A stretch of 64,000 nucleotides of DNA, taken from contig NC_060235.2 of the NCBI RefSeq assembly GCF_021155775.2, positions 14,905,193 to 14,969,192 of the forward strand, given 5' to 3'. The position numbers and the translations under genes are program-made. The number at the start of each line of letters is the position of its first letter. Within the stretch, counting starts at the first letter, position 1. Of the stretch, positions 29,013 to 40,306 are shown piece after piece. The notes below the pieces were generated by a model, which was not told where the DNA came from, made no database searches, and saw only the letters and a program-made list of their open reading frames with translations. This DNA comes from Neodiprion pinetum (taxonomy: Eukaryota; Arthropoda; Insecta; Hymenoptera; Diprionidae).

Positions 29013-32000
29013 CCCGTGCGGAAATTCGGTCCGGGCGCTAGGTGGGCGATATTTAGTTTGGTTATACACTGGATGGGGGCTATCTGGGCAGACTCTCTAG
29101 CGCCGGACAAGGCGTGTAACGCTGAGCTGTATAGCCCAAATCTAGTTAGACTAGCTGGGCTCTGTCTGACATTCCCTACCAATATTGGACATTATATGGG
29201 GCTGGCTGTGCAGCGCCCGATCCGCTCCCAGTCAATTCAATGGGTTTCATATACTATACATAAACAAATCACTTTTTTTAAATATTCAACATATTATTTA
29301 ATAAATCTGTTGACAGTACATTATCACATGAAGCTGAAGCTTCAGTCTCGTCATTATAACAGCAAAATATTCATAAGATTGTACTTGAAGTCGGTAACAT
29401 CTTCATTTGTTGTGAAGTCAATTGTTATCTTGAGGTTCTTTTGCCTTGCGATGGCTTCTATAGCCATCCCAGTCTCGCGCGTTCGCAAGAACTTGACCTA
29501 CTTTATCGAGGACAGATTTTTCGGAAATCCGGCACATAGCCTGATCATTTTCGTATTTAGTTTTAAATGCCTCTGGAATCATATTTTAGGATATTTATCT
29601 ATTATGAACACCTCAAAAATCAAGTTCATTTTTAAGATACTTTTATTTAGGTACTAGTCTTACCTATTAAGCAGTTACAAAAAGGTGTTCCTTTTAAAAT
29701 TTTTTTGTTAGCAATGGACTTACAAGCTGTATATTCCATTGCCACAACCCTGGATATGAACTTTTTCATTATGTTAGTAACGTTCCTTGATAGGCTGTTG
29801 GACGAATCAATTATAAATAATAGTGATAGAGCCTAAAACATATGAACAGTTATTACGGTATAGATTACAAATATTGATTGAATTTTTTTCTCAAATTAAA
29901 CTTACAAAATCAGAACGAAAACTGTCATTATTTATTAATTCTGAGTTGAATGCTTCGAAATCATTCATAGTGGGCAATGGAAGTTTTAAATTATAAGTTT
30001 CTTGAAAACTCGGATTTTGAATCCCCCCCGGTGCTTTTCGTAAAACTTCTTTTAGAATATTTTTTATTTCTGCAATATCGTTTTTCATAATATTCATTCC
30101 GATTTTAATTCCCTTCACATCCTGTTGCACGATTGGAACATTGTTTTGCAAGCTTGTTAAAGCAGCTGAAAACATGAAAATGATTAAAAGTGAATTACGA
30201 GTAAACCTATAAAATACTGATACATTATTATTAGAACTCGTGAGTGAGTGGACAATGGAGGTACCTTTGCTGTTAAAGTTCTGATGAAGAAATGTCTGTG
30301 ACACACCATCTTCAAAAACAGTACGACTGTTTGAATCTGATGGAAAAGTTAAGAGAGGTGAAAAAAAAGTTTTTCAAATAAATTTCAGGTTGAAAAATTG
30401 ATTTTTATCCCATAAGTACTTATATTTATAACTAAAATAAAGAGAATAACTCTAACTTCTTTGTATAAGAGCCAGTTAATATACAAAGAAGCTTTGTTTT
30501 GCGAACAAGACATTTTTTCCCTGAATCATCTAGCAAGGGAACAAGATACTTATTCAAGAAAAAATTTGAACATTAAACTACTTACACGAAGTTTTTGTTG
30601 ATACTGGTGTTTTCTGGTATGCAGCGTCTATACAACTTCGAGTATAAACGGATTTTGAATTTTTTGAAAACTGTGTGTCAGAGCTACACAGAGGTATTTT
30701 TGCTGCACGTGGTGTGAAATGATGCACAGAAGTTGATGGGTGGCTTTCAGTATCAATTTCTTTAGGTATACGTGGAGAATGACCTTCAGATCTACATCTA
30801 TGAGCTATATTCGAGTCTGTGATCGTGTGATAAACTTGTGTAAAAAACATAGATATGAATAATCGAAATAAATAAAATTGATTTAGTTTGGCTAACTAAC
30901 CTTGAATGTCAGACAGTGAATCATCTCCTTCACTTCTGAAGTTGGTTATATCTCTTAAAAAAAAAGTCTTAAATAAACAGATTCGAGAAAAGAAAAGGAA
31001 ATGATGGAATAAAAATTTTGATTCTGATACTTTTTCGGCTAAACTTGCTTGGTTGTACAGATTTATCCGTCAACAATGTTTTATCAAGCTGCGTATTTAG
31101 GATTTTTTTCATTTTTGACTTTGAATAATCTGCAAGAAAAAAAGGAGGGTAGTGTGTAAAAAATTAGCTGTCATACGTACAACTGCGGAAAATAATTACT
31201 CACCGGAAGTAGTTGCTTTATCCGCTGATAACACATTTGTATCACATTTGACACGTCTTCGTGGTGAAGAAGAAAATCGAATGATTACTAAAAATCGAGG
31301 AACTTTAAAAACGATACCAACAATAAGGTTTGAATTCCAAATGAAGCATATATGTATGTCAGAAACACACAAATAATGTGTGTTAAAAATAAAATAGAGA
31401 GAGCAAGAGTGTGCTCTCAAGACACAATAAATATCTCGCTGACGGCCGCAGTGACACAGCGTACAGAATTTATTAGATGATTTGATACATAGATTAAAAG
31501 ATGCAGAATAAACGTTATAAAGAGATCTCTCGATGGTGGTGCTAGCGGAGTGTATCGCGCAGAGCCTTTTCAAATATGCTCTTTGTGACTCGATGACCCG
31601 AGAGAGAGAGTCCCCAAAATGCATTTCCCAAAAGCCTGAGACCTCTTCGCCCTTCTTTATTCTTTTTGTCCTAGGCCTCTACGCGATACAACCCACTCGT
31701 GGTACATGCACCACGCACCCCCAACAGGCTAAGTATTTCCTCAACATCCTGACGACATCTGGTCACTCGATGTTCGACATTTGACCCTCCATAAACGTCA
31801 TAAAAAAAGGTCGAGTGCGGCGTCCGGACTTCGTCTTCGACTGCGATGCGACATGTATATAATAGTGTTCCAATAAGAAAAAATGTAAAAATATGTCCAC
31901 TTAAAGTCGTGAAATAATTGAAGAACAAATTCGTCCGATTGCAAATATGTACTTACATGTAAAAACGTTTTTTTATCGATTGTTGAGTCAAGGAATCAAA

Positions 32001-32258
32001 CAATGATATAATTATGAGGATTAAAAATATAAGTCAGGGATTTCCCAGTCCAGGCCCATGCCAGTTTTGTTGTAGAAACTATTACAGGGAAGATTAATAA
32101 CTTTCAACATGAGGTGCTATACAGCCCGCCCAAATAAAATTATTCACAGACAAACTGTATATTCACTGTCTAGCGCCCCAACAGTAGGGCGATCTTTGGA
32201 TCCGCCCGTTCGGGGGCTAGTCTAATAGTGGGCAAGCCCAGTCAAATTTCTACACGGG
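29013..32258. mobile_element. Element W: TA-flanked inverted-repeat element carrying a spliced gene
   Basis: 3246 bp inserted in Z copy 1. The TIRs are CCCGTGCGGAAATTCG (left) and CCCGTGTAGAAATTTG (right, reverse complement), about 13 of 16 identical. The host TA is duplicated (29011-29012 and 32259-32260); the uninterrupted site is visible in Z copy 2 (GACCATACCATC near 59825). Subterminal regions share CTAGCGCC-type motifs. No recognisable transposase was seen; the only gene is the multi-exon minus-strand gene at 29418-31302. The TA duplication suggests a DNA transposon; superfamily unknown. Confidence 0.7.
29418..31302 (-). CDS. Seven-exon gene inside element W, DUF4806-like C-terminus
   Basis: Exons inferred by eye on the minus strand: 31204-31302, 31031-31129, 30586-30816, 30265-30336, 29906-30165, 29664-29832 and 29418-29572 (TGA at 29418-29420). 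Every intron has GT/AG ends, mostly GTAAG- or GTGAG-type, and all six junctions keep phase. The middle is Ser/Thr-rich and basic; the fifth exon has a coiled-coil-like region (VPIVQQDVKGIKIGMNIMKN) then LKLPLPTMNDFEAFNSEL, and the last two exons give RNVTNIMKKFISRVVAMEY and FCNCLIEAFKTKYEN. This LPL-x-T-x2-DFE...FR layout recalls arthropod DUF4806 proteins; the assignment is from memory. The first exon with the ATG was not found (the incoming phase shows one is needed). Function unknown. Confidence 0.55.
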
Positions 32259-33235
32259 TACCATCAGCCTTGGCACTACAGGTAACGTGATTTGCTTAGA
32301 TTTTCTTTCTATCGTTCGCATCAAGATTTTGTCCTTAATTGAGTATGTCTTTGCGGTTTCCGCCCCTTCCATTACCTCGCGATACAAAGTTTTTAGTTCC
32401 TCGTCCTTCTGCTGTGCTACGATCAACCAGTCATCAGCTAATTCAATTATTTTATTCACGTCGTCTTTGACTACTTTCAGTACATTCTTCTCTCCAAGTG
32501 GATTTCTAGATGCAAAATCGGCGTGCTTCATACGTTCACCCGCGCGATATTCTATTTCAAATTCAAACGATTGCAAAAATGCCCACCAATGGTAAACTCG
32601 TGGCGTTAAATCTTTTTTAAGGCTCGCAGCCTTCAGTGAGTTACAATCCGTCACAACTAGAAATTTGCGTCCAATTAGGTACTGTCTAAAGTGCTTTATT
32701 GCATTTACAACTGCAAGGGTCTCGAGTTCATACGAATGATAACGAGTTTCAGCGTCTATGGTACGTTTGCTATAATAAGCGACCGGATGTTTTTCTTCGT
32801 CAATGCGTTGGAGTAATACAGCGCCATACCTGAGAGCACTAGCGTCAGTATGCAGTTCGATCGGAAGATTAGGGTCGAATATTCGCAGCAACGGTTCTGA
32901 TGTTAAATGTTCAACGAGCTTGTTTCTAGCGTCGGTGTGTTCGTCTGTCCACGTTATCATCTTGGTGCTACCTGCAGTCAGTTTATAGAGAGGAGCTGCT
33001 ACCTGCGAGAATCTTGGTATAAACCTACGAAAATAAGATGCTAATCCTAACAATTGCCTTACCTGGGTCTGCGTTCGGGGGATGGGCGATTGTACCAGAG
33101 CTTCGATTTTTCGAAGGTTGGGCCTCAGCTCTCCATGCGACACAGTGTACCCCAGATAATCAATCTCAGTTTTCAAGAACTTACATTTCTTCAAATTGAA
33201 CGGAAATCCATTCTCGGCTAATTTTGTCATTACGA
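32259..33235 (-). pseudogene. Z copy 1 late RT and RNase H fragment
   Basis: The minus-strand open frame encodes the end of the RT thumb (KCKFLKTEIDYLGYTV, IPRTQTQVRQLLGLASYFRRF), RNase H (ELHTDASALRYGAVLLQ, YYSKRTIDAETRYHSYELE, VVTDCNSLK) and the linker to integrase. It is cut on the left by W and on the right at about 33235, where homology to Z copy 2 stops. The catalytic RT YxDD block is missing. Confidence 0.8.
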
Positions 33236-33281
33236 TATATATATATAGTATTTGAAACACTAACAGTTTCTTTTATTTCAG

Positions 33282-33656
33282 TGGCTGCGAAAGATTTTCT
33301 CTGCTTTATTGGCCCTAGAGACAAGAATGAGTTCGAAAATGAGACGATAGACGTTCTCCGGTGCATAAGAAAAAGATATCGCAATTCTCAAAAGAAGTTG
33401 CTGAAACGAAACAAAAGTAAAGTAAAAAAAAAAAAAACATTCCAATTATCAACGAGAAAACGAATACATCGATGGAGAAGTACAGTATAATTTTAATAAT
33501 CTCAGCGCTGATGAAATAATGATTGAATTAAAACGACTTGAAAATTTGGAAGATTCGGAGGCCGAAATGAATTCTGACAGCGAGCTAAAGGATTACGAAT
33601 TTGGTAATAACGAATTTCACGGTGACGACGAAGATGCGTTTTATAGTTGTAATTGA
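33282..33656 (+). pseudogene. Orphan 3'-terminal exon of an unknown gene, frame-shifted at a poly-A run
   Basis: A strong acceptor (TTTCTTTTATTTCAG) precedes 33282. The exon opens AAKDFLCFIGPRDKNEFENE and continues through a Lys-rich segment into a 13-A homopolymer (33424-33436). After it the coding signal changes frame and goes on as an acidic tail (LSADEIMIELKRLENLEDSE, FHGDDEDAFYSCN) to TGA at 33654-33656. The basic-then-acidic C-terminus suggests a nuclear protein or transposase tail, but I do not recognise it. The frame change could be a homopolymer sequencing error or a real mutation. Upstream exons are not visible; Z copy 1 lies just upstream. Confidence 0.35.
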
Positions 33657-35400
33657 AGTTGTAGTAGATCTAGTTGCAAGATTATTGATGTCATGTTGAA
33701 AGTTTGATCATTTTTATAATCTTGTTGTCCGTTGGAGTTCAAGAAGCCAATTACGTTATCAATCATTGGCATTAAGAAAGCTAGTCTGTTATTTTCCTAT
33801 TATAACATCAGTTGTGTCGATAAAACATGCATGCTTAGTCATTTGCCAAAGACTATATTACTGGATTCTATAATACTTCACTTTCAGTATTATTTTATGA
33901 GAAATATATATGCAAGAAGAAGTTTATTAATAATAATATGAGATGCAATGAGAAAGTCGCCCTGCCATATAATAACTCTACAAGAAATTATTACCACAAA
34001 AAATTCAATATTGATATTGGATGAAATCAAAGTTATCGTACTACACTATTATTTTTGAAGAAATATATACAAAAGTTTATCACTAGTCACATGAGATGCA
34101 ATTTAAAAGTTAGTGCTGCATTATTATTTTATAAGAATGTAGTACAAAAAAAAAAAGTTTCTTATTTTTATAATAATATAAAACGTAATGGAAAAGTTGG
34201 TGAAATATATATGCGCTCCGCTCGCCAACCACCATTTTCGATTATTCTTGGTGCAATAAGTGAAATTCTCAACTTTGCACATTTAGAGCTTTCGTTTCGC
34301 ATGTACACTTTTCGATAGCTTAATTTCACACATGGACATTACCGCCTATGTCGTCATTAGACTGCGTAGGTTTCATGAAGCTGGACCTATGTCTCTGGAC
34401 CTATGTCTTTGGACCTATGTCTCTGAACCTATTGATTGCCGTTGATCTAGTTCTTTCAAATTATTACTTGAAGTAATGTTCAATCATTATTTATTTAATT
34501 ATTATGAACTCAAAGTAAATAATTGTCGATCGAAAGCGTATTCTTCTATTTATAAGACAAGCCCATGGAGAAGGACGTATTATAGGTTGAAAAAGTACCA
34601 TTCAAACGAGGGTGCGTATGACGATTCCACAATTTCTGTGGAGCACTTTGAGCATTCTCCTTTTCAAGAAAATTTTCATAATTGTAGATTTTCCGAACAC
34701 TTATTTACTCATTTGGGGTATATCATCGATGAAAAACGTTATGTACAATTCAAAAATGGCCGAGTCAATTTTGGTCGAAAAGTGTACGGTTTGACATGGA
34801 ATGACTCATATAGTCAATTTTGAATACTTATAACCACAATTTCAAGTATCTATATTGACAAACAATGACTTCATACTTCTAAGGTATAACATATTCTTGT
34901 AGGTCCTACACCCTAGCACTTTAAAAATAAAACTATAGATTTGTCTTTCTGGAACCCATAGGCCCCTGCCTTAAATCACTACTTTGTTATCTAGCATGAT
35001 TGATTTCATCTTCCAAATATTTCTCAAAGAAATATCTTGCACAGACCGAAAGTCTTGACGCTTTGCCTTTCATTTGGTTTTTATCGCCACTGCATTAATA
35101 TATAGATAATTTCTGTTTGAAAGATGGCTGCAACTAAAGGCAGATCATTTTTCAATGCAAAAAGCAAGTTATATGAATAAGAACTTACACGAACTGAGTA
35201 CATTAATAGCAAAGAAAAATTTGGCAATAATTTTGAAAACAAAAACTGTAGCGGTCACAAATGCTTAATTAATTATGCAAGAACGAAGGGCTTACAAAAT
35301 TCAGTATTATGTTGAGTTCGTTAGCAATTTGAGTTCAAATTTTAGGCACAGAAACAAACCAATATCTTATCGCAATATTAGCGATAAGACCAATGATATC
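33657..35400. other. AT-rich sequence, no gene recognised
   Basis: Contains two diverged relatives of a segment (GAGATGCAATGAGAAAGT near 33940 and GAGATGCAATTTAAAAGT near 34092), a 16-bp tandem repeat (34379-34432), and one 115-codon ATG frame (34476-34823) with no recognisable domain that I do not annotate as a gene. Confidence 0.45.
34379..34432. repeat. 16-bp tandem repeat, about 3.4 copies
   Basis: TGGACCTATGTCTC repeated with a 16-bp period and one or two substitutions per unit. Confidence 0.7.
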
Positions 35401-35417
35401 GTTAGCTAGAGCCACTG

Positions 35418-35444
35418 TATATAGAGAAGTGACCATAATCAGAC
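35418..35444 (+). promoter_or_regulatory. Possible TATA/initiator of the maltase gene
   Basis: TATATAGA at 35418-35425 and an arthropod initiator-like TCAGAC at 35439-35444, about 20 nt upstream of the ATG. The TATA-to-initiator distance is a little short, so this is tentative. Confidence 0.35.
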
Positions 35445-35463
35445 ACCTAGATTACTGGCAAAC

Positions 35464-35647
35464 ATGGCAAGCGTGCGGACTGCCATGTCATTTCTTAGTG
35501 TTGTACTTTGGATAATTTTGGCCTTTACAGTGGAAACAAAGGCCCAAAATTCAACCGAAAGAGAATGGTGGAAAGATACAATCGTTTACCAGATTTGGAC
35601 GAGGTCCTTTCAGGATAGCGACAGCGATGGAATTGGCGACCTTCAAG
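35464..35647 (+). CDS. Maltase / alpha-glucosidase (GH13), exon 1 only
   Basis: The ATG at 35464 opens 61 codons: a hydrophobic signal peptide (SFLSVVLWIILAFTV), a short linker (ETKAQNSTE), then the start of the GH13 maltase catalytic barrel (WWKDTIVYQIWTRSFQDSDS, DGIGDLQG). It ends in a donor CAAG/GTGCGT at 35647/35648. Insect maltases split terminal alpha-1,4-linked glucose from sucrose and maltose and are secreted or membrane-anchored in gut and glands. The WW...YQ.(W/Y).RSF.DS..DGIGDL block is diagnostic. No second exon (expected to begin GI...LD.F...G.DA.W.SP) was found downstream to the window end, so this is either a gene with a very long first intron or an orphaned exon. Confidence 0.8.
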
Positions 35648-38600
35648 GTGCGTAGTGAACGAAATTTTTGTACTTGACCTTCGCACAAGTGAAAAAAATG
35701 GAAGGGTGCATTTGGAAGGAATGATATAGCAAAAGGACACACAATAAAACACCGAAATTCGGACACCGCGTATTTCAACTAAGAATCAGTAAAGTTACGA
35801 AGCCTGACTTGAAACAGGCCATGACATTCAACGGAGTTAATTATCCGAAAGTTGACTAGCCGAGCTAGTCAAAAAGTGAATCACCCAATTTACAACTAGC
35901 CAACAAAGCTGATGAAACAAATATTAATAATCAGATAAAACAATTCTTAATGAATTTGAATTTTGAGATGATAATGAAATATACTTCAGTTGATCCGATT
36001 CAGGAACCTTCGATCAGCTTTTAAGGGGTGAAATTTAGATGTGCATATAGTATATACTGAGTTATCCGCTCATTTTTAGGTCGATAGGCCTTATGGATTA
36101 CAAGAAGCACGCTGATCAAATGTGATACTTCTTCGAATTGAATCTTCGTCCTCGAATTCTTCGCACTTACTATTGTCATTTCTATTATAAGCTCCATTTG
36201 GCTTCTGCATATGCAAAGACACAAACATATACCGCTTCAATTATTTCGCATAGAAAAGTAGACAATTTGAAGTATATCCCAGTTTTTAAAGTAGGATGAT
36301 GGTGGTGTTTCAATCGAATCGGTAAGTATATTCCGGGGAATTAGAATATATTCAGGAAATTAGAAATCCCCGTAATATTGATACAATTTTTTCGTTGAAG
36401 ATTACTCCGTCTTCAATCCAGTCTGAAAATTTCAGGAAGTACTCCGAAATATTGATCTTTCCATATGAAAAAATTGAAACACTTAAATTTCTGAAACATT
36501 TTTTGTATAACAACAATTACTCATGTTCTCATGTCCATCTATTCCTAAAACTTCAGAATTTAGGCGAAAATATTTGCTTTTTCACACAGCAAAAAATACA
36601 ATTATATAATTTTTCTTGCCTTCGCACGTACAGAACTCATAATTTAAAATAACATGGTTTCTGATACTACTTCAAGATCCACCTTAAAACAGATTTTATA
36701 TGCGGCAAGATCTCACAGTTGCACAAAAAATACATCAGATCATAATTTTTTTCGATACAGGAAGCGCTCAAAACTCGAAGACAAAGGTACAATTTAAAGA
36801 AGTAATAATATCGTTAAAATTACTTGTCTCAAATACAAATACTTTTGTACCTTTCTGGGTTACTCACATTTTTAATTTTAATCTATTAAAGTATCCGGTT
36901 ATTTAAAATTAGCAACTATATTCTGAATGCTACTGTACATTCAATAAGTATCGACAGTAGATCTTCCACTTTCCGAGTTCACTTCATTTGAGTCTGCGAT
37001 TAATCAAGCTAATCTCAGACTTCTGTAAACCCGTATTAACTAAGCAACAGTGACTGATCGGTTGTACTTAATTGCTTGCCTTGCAATGCACGCACCTCGA
37101 ATAATATATAACCCAGCGACTGAAAAACCATACGATTACAACTCAAAAATAAGCTTTCAATTCTCTCATTTGGATATTCGAGTTCTCCGTAGTGTGGCTC
37201 GCATAAACGGATGTTCTTGAATATTCAAGGTGCAAGGTTTGACAAATAGACCATATAGGTGCACCTTTGTTCTGGAAGCGCGATCGTGCTTGGAATTTTC
37301 AATCATCTGAATCCTTTTGAATGGAAACAGTTAAATAGATAAATTTCTGGGTAGATGATATTCATGTGTATAACTTCGAGGTTAACAAATCAATACTGTT
37401 GTATGTTACTGACTAAAATGATCACTTTTCTAGTATAAATTCTAATAATTTTATGGTAGAAACTATATAACATTTATCAACCCTAGCATACATATTTTTC
37501 AGGACATATTTTCATATTGGGCATCTGTGGGCTCCGCCCAATTTTCGATCATAACTTCAAATGAAATGGTCGCATTTGTATTTGGTTTTTCTTACTTATG
37601 ATCGCCAATCAGTCACGGAATCTATCTCTGCATTGACACAGTGATAAATTGAAAGAGATACAGGTAATCGTTAAAAAATGTTGCCTCTTTAGAAAAGTGA
37701 TTCTAGGGTTCCCTTTTGCGGGTTCTCAGATTGAAAGAAATATTTAGGTCCTCTATGATTGCTCGGCAGTGGATTAACCAACTGCGTAATCGTATACTCG
37801 AAATTTAAAACATCAATAAAATTTATCATTAAAAACAATAAATGCGTTAATGTTGGTCAGACAGAGTGGAATACATGTCGTCACTTAGATTGATAAACTT
37901 TATTTCAATGACACGTGATTCGCTTTAATCAATTAACCTTGAGCATAACATATGTTCTAATTCTATCTTACCCAACCAGATATCTCATGAGTGACTCAAT
38001 ATTTCCAGCTACGTGATAACTTTTACTAACAAAAAAGAATTCTCCGTAAACGATTGTAAAGTGCCAGGTGAAATATAGCAGTTAAAATAATAGACCAGTC
38101 AGTTGAGCGATATTTAGGGTCTCAAATCCAATAATTTTATGGTTATCAAAAAATAGTAGCTTGATTTGTTTTTGCAAGAGAAGAAATAAAATGACCATTT
38201 TGTCGGATTGCGGAACTTTCGAAGTGAACGCTGCGAGAAATGCTACAGATAGCGCAAGAATACATGCAACCTTTCTCACAGAGCACAAATTTTTTTAACA
38301 GAATGTTGATGACGGTACATATTTATCTTCAATAGATAGAAAACAAAAAAACAGAAAATACCTCAGCACCGTTCGGGTTGCACGAAACGTCTAAAGACAA
38401 TCGTTAGTGTCAAATTCATTTTAACCCGTGCCATCAGAGCCACAGAATGTTTACTAGATTACAAATGTAGCCCAAATCTGGCTGAACTGTAGCAGCGTGT
38501 CAGGGACCCGGTCAAAAGTTCATGTTTTAGATACCACGTCGGGCCAGGGGTTAATGAGGCTTGGAAAATTGTACCCCATTCCCGCCACGATTCTTTGCCT

Positions 38601-39508
38601 GTTGGTAGTCATTCTCTACACAAGCATGTATACTATATTATACATATATCTTTCTATATTATAAAGGTACCTCGCCTCCGTCGCCACAAGCGCCATGTCA
38701 GGACGTCAAACTGCTGTTACCCTCAGTTACAGACTTACCGTTGACACTTTGGCGCGATTTTATTATTTTCCGGAATTCAAATAAACAATAGCCAAAGATA
38801 TTCGTTGGGCGCCAGACTCTTCAGCGTCAATTCTTAGGTAAAGATACGGTATGATACGCTATTAATCATAGAATCCGTTGTATGGCTGGCTAGGCTCAAG
38901 TACTCACACGAACTGGTAGAGTGGGTGTGAGTACTTAAATAATTGACTGGATTTCATTTTACAAGTCAACAACAGTTAAAAAATCAAACAATAATAAGGG
39001 AAAAGGTGTTCTCGTTATCACAAATACTAGTTGGCACAAGGCTCATATCTCCGCCGCTAGATATAGAAACGAGTGGCGCTAAAGATTGAAGTTGCAGTTC
39101 AATGTTTGAAAAAACCGAATATTGTGAATTAGAATATTGCATCATATGCGAGCTCGCAGTGATTGAAAAACTGGAATTGAACCTGGTAAGTAATTATTCT
39201 TCATCTTCGAAATATGTTTTTACATTTTCCTAACGTAACGAAATAAAATTCTAGTAATCGAAAATAACTGTAGAACCCGTTCTCTAATTTGCGCAGATTT
39301 ACGCTCTTTGTCGTTGTCTTCCATGGCGTTCGGGTCAAGATTTTTGTCTGCCTTTTTGTTTGTAGAATTTGGATCACTTTCTGCAAATATTTATTTTCAT
39401 TTCAGCCCTTATACATATTGTGAAGTAAGTTACACACATTTTTGCGTGTCTTTATTGCTGTCACAGAATGTAAATTCGAAAATTTTTTTGGTGATTTGAA
39501 AAATTAAC
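35648..39508. other. AT-rich sequence downstream of maltase exon 1
   Basis: No further maltase exon seen. A diverged repeat occurs in opposite orientations near 36120-36190 and 36760-36830 (AATTCGAGGACGAAGATTCA against AACTCGAAGACAAAGGTACA). A minus-strand frame near 38082-38288 has a hydrophobic start but no ATG at its limit; not annotated. Confidence 0.45.
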
Positions 39509-39586
39509 GACGGAGCCAGGAATCGAACCTGGTGTCTAGAGATGCTTTGCCGGAGCATTACTCCACTAGACCACCTAGACGCCCTG
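39509..39586 (-). tRNA. tRNA-derived SINE head or tRNA pseudogene
   Basis: On the minus strand: A box TGGTCTAGTGG, an anticodon-like arm ATGCT-CCGGCAA-AGCAT and a perfect T arm CCAGG-TTCGATT-CCTGG (B box GGTTCGATTCC). The acceptor halves pair poorly, and position 33 of the loop is C instead of the invariant T, so it is unlikely to be a functional tRNA. It more likely heads a tRNA-derived SINE; the body would extend leftward, but its end is not defined. Confidence 0.6.
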
Positions 39587-39651
39587 ACTACATTGTCCTC
39601 AATTTCTCTCATCACCTGTATGTTCAAATTTATTTTTGTTGTCGTGTGCCT

Positions 39652-40298
39652 TAGGGTGATCCTCATTTAGAATGTCGACGAATTTATTCCGGATCACCCC
39701 ACCAAATCAACTATAAATAATTCGAAAACAATGCACATTTTTTTCAGATTTTTATAACAACTGTAACCCGTGCCTGTAAGAGGAAAGATTTCCCAATTTA
39801 AAATACACGTGCTTCGGACACGTTTTTAGTATATATTTGACTGTAAGAGTAATAATGTTCGAAGAAATCCATGAATGTGAGGTTCTAATGAGCATTATTG
39901 CTACTATCTGAGAAAAAATTCACATCATCATACCAGGTAATACAGACAATTGCATTTCTTATAAATAAACAGAAAAAGTCAAATTTCTAGGGTGTGCAAT
40001 TCGTCGAGGTTGGTTGGTATGATGATGTGAATTTTTTCTCAGATAGTAGTACTAATACTCACTAAATCTTCACAATTGCAGATTGATTCGAACATCGTCA
40101 CTCTTACAGTAAATTATATGCTGAAAATATATCTGAAACAGGTGTATTTTAAATGGTGATATCCATCCATCTACAGGCACGGGTTAGAATTGATCTAAAA
40201 ATCTGAAATAATTGGGAAATTGTTTTTGAATTATTTATAGTCGATTTGGGGGGTGGTCTGAAATAAAATCATCAACAACCTAAGTAAGGATCACCCTA
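39652..40298. mobile_element. hAT-like fold-back MITE
   Basis: 647 bp, inverted-repeat structure over most of its length (for example CCCGTGCCTGTA at 39769 against TACAGGCACGGG at 40174, and TCTGAGAAAAAATTCACATC near 39908 against its complement near 40030). Termini TAGGGTGATCC/GGATCACCCTA and a perfect 8-bp TSD GTGTGCCT (39644-39651, 40299-40306) fit hAT-type non-autonomous elements. No ORF. Confidence 0.85.
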
Positions 40299-40306
40299 GT
40301 GTGCCT

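Larger units (their letters stand above)
27855..33235 (-). mobile_element. Ty3-like retrotransposon Z, copy 1 (partial, split)
   Basis: Minus-strand fragments at 27855-29012 (integrase C-terminal half) and 32259-33235 (late RT, RNase H, integrase start), separated by element W. The sequence closely follows Z copy 2 at 58670-64000. The 5' part is missing: homology stops at about 33235. The 3' boundary of homology (TCTCTGCAAACCCC near 27855) coincides with that of copy 2, so it may be the real internal/LTR edge. LTRs are not identified. Confidence 0.75.

Noticed and set aside
30901..30954. Possible extra exon in the element W gene
   Set aside because: It has splice-like ends, but its only open phase does not join either neighbour; skipping it gives a consistent phase.
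34476..34823. 115-codon ATG frame in AT-rich DNA
   Set aside because: No domain, repeat-like surroundings and no splice or promoter support.
38082..38288. Minus-strand frame starting with a hydrophobic, signal-like segment
   Set aside because: The apparent start codon is TTG, no family is recognised and the sequence is AT-rich.
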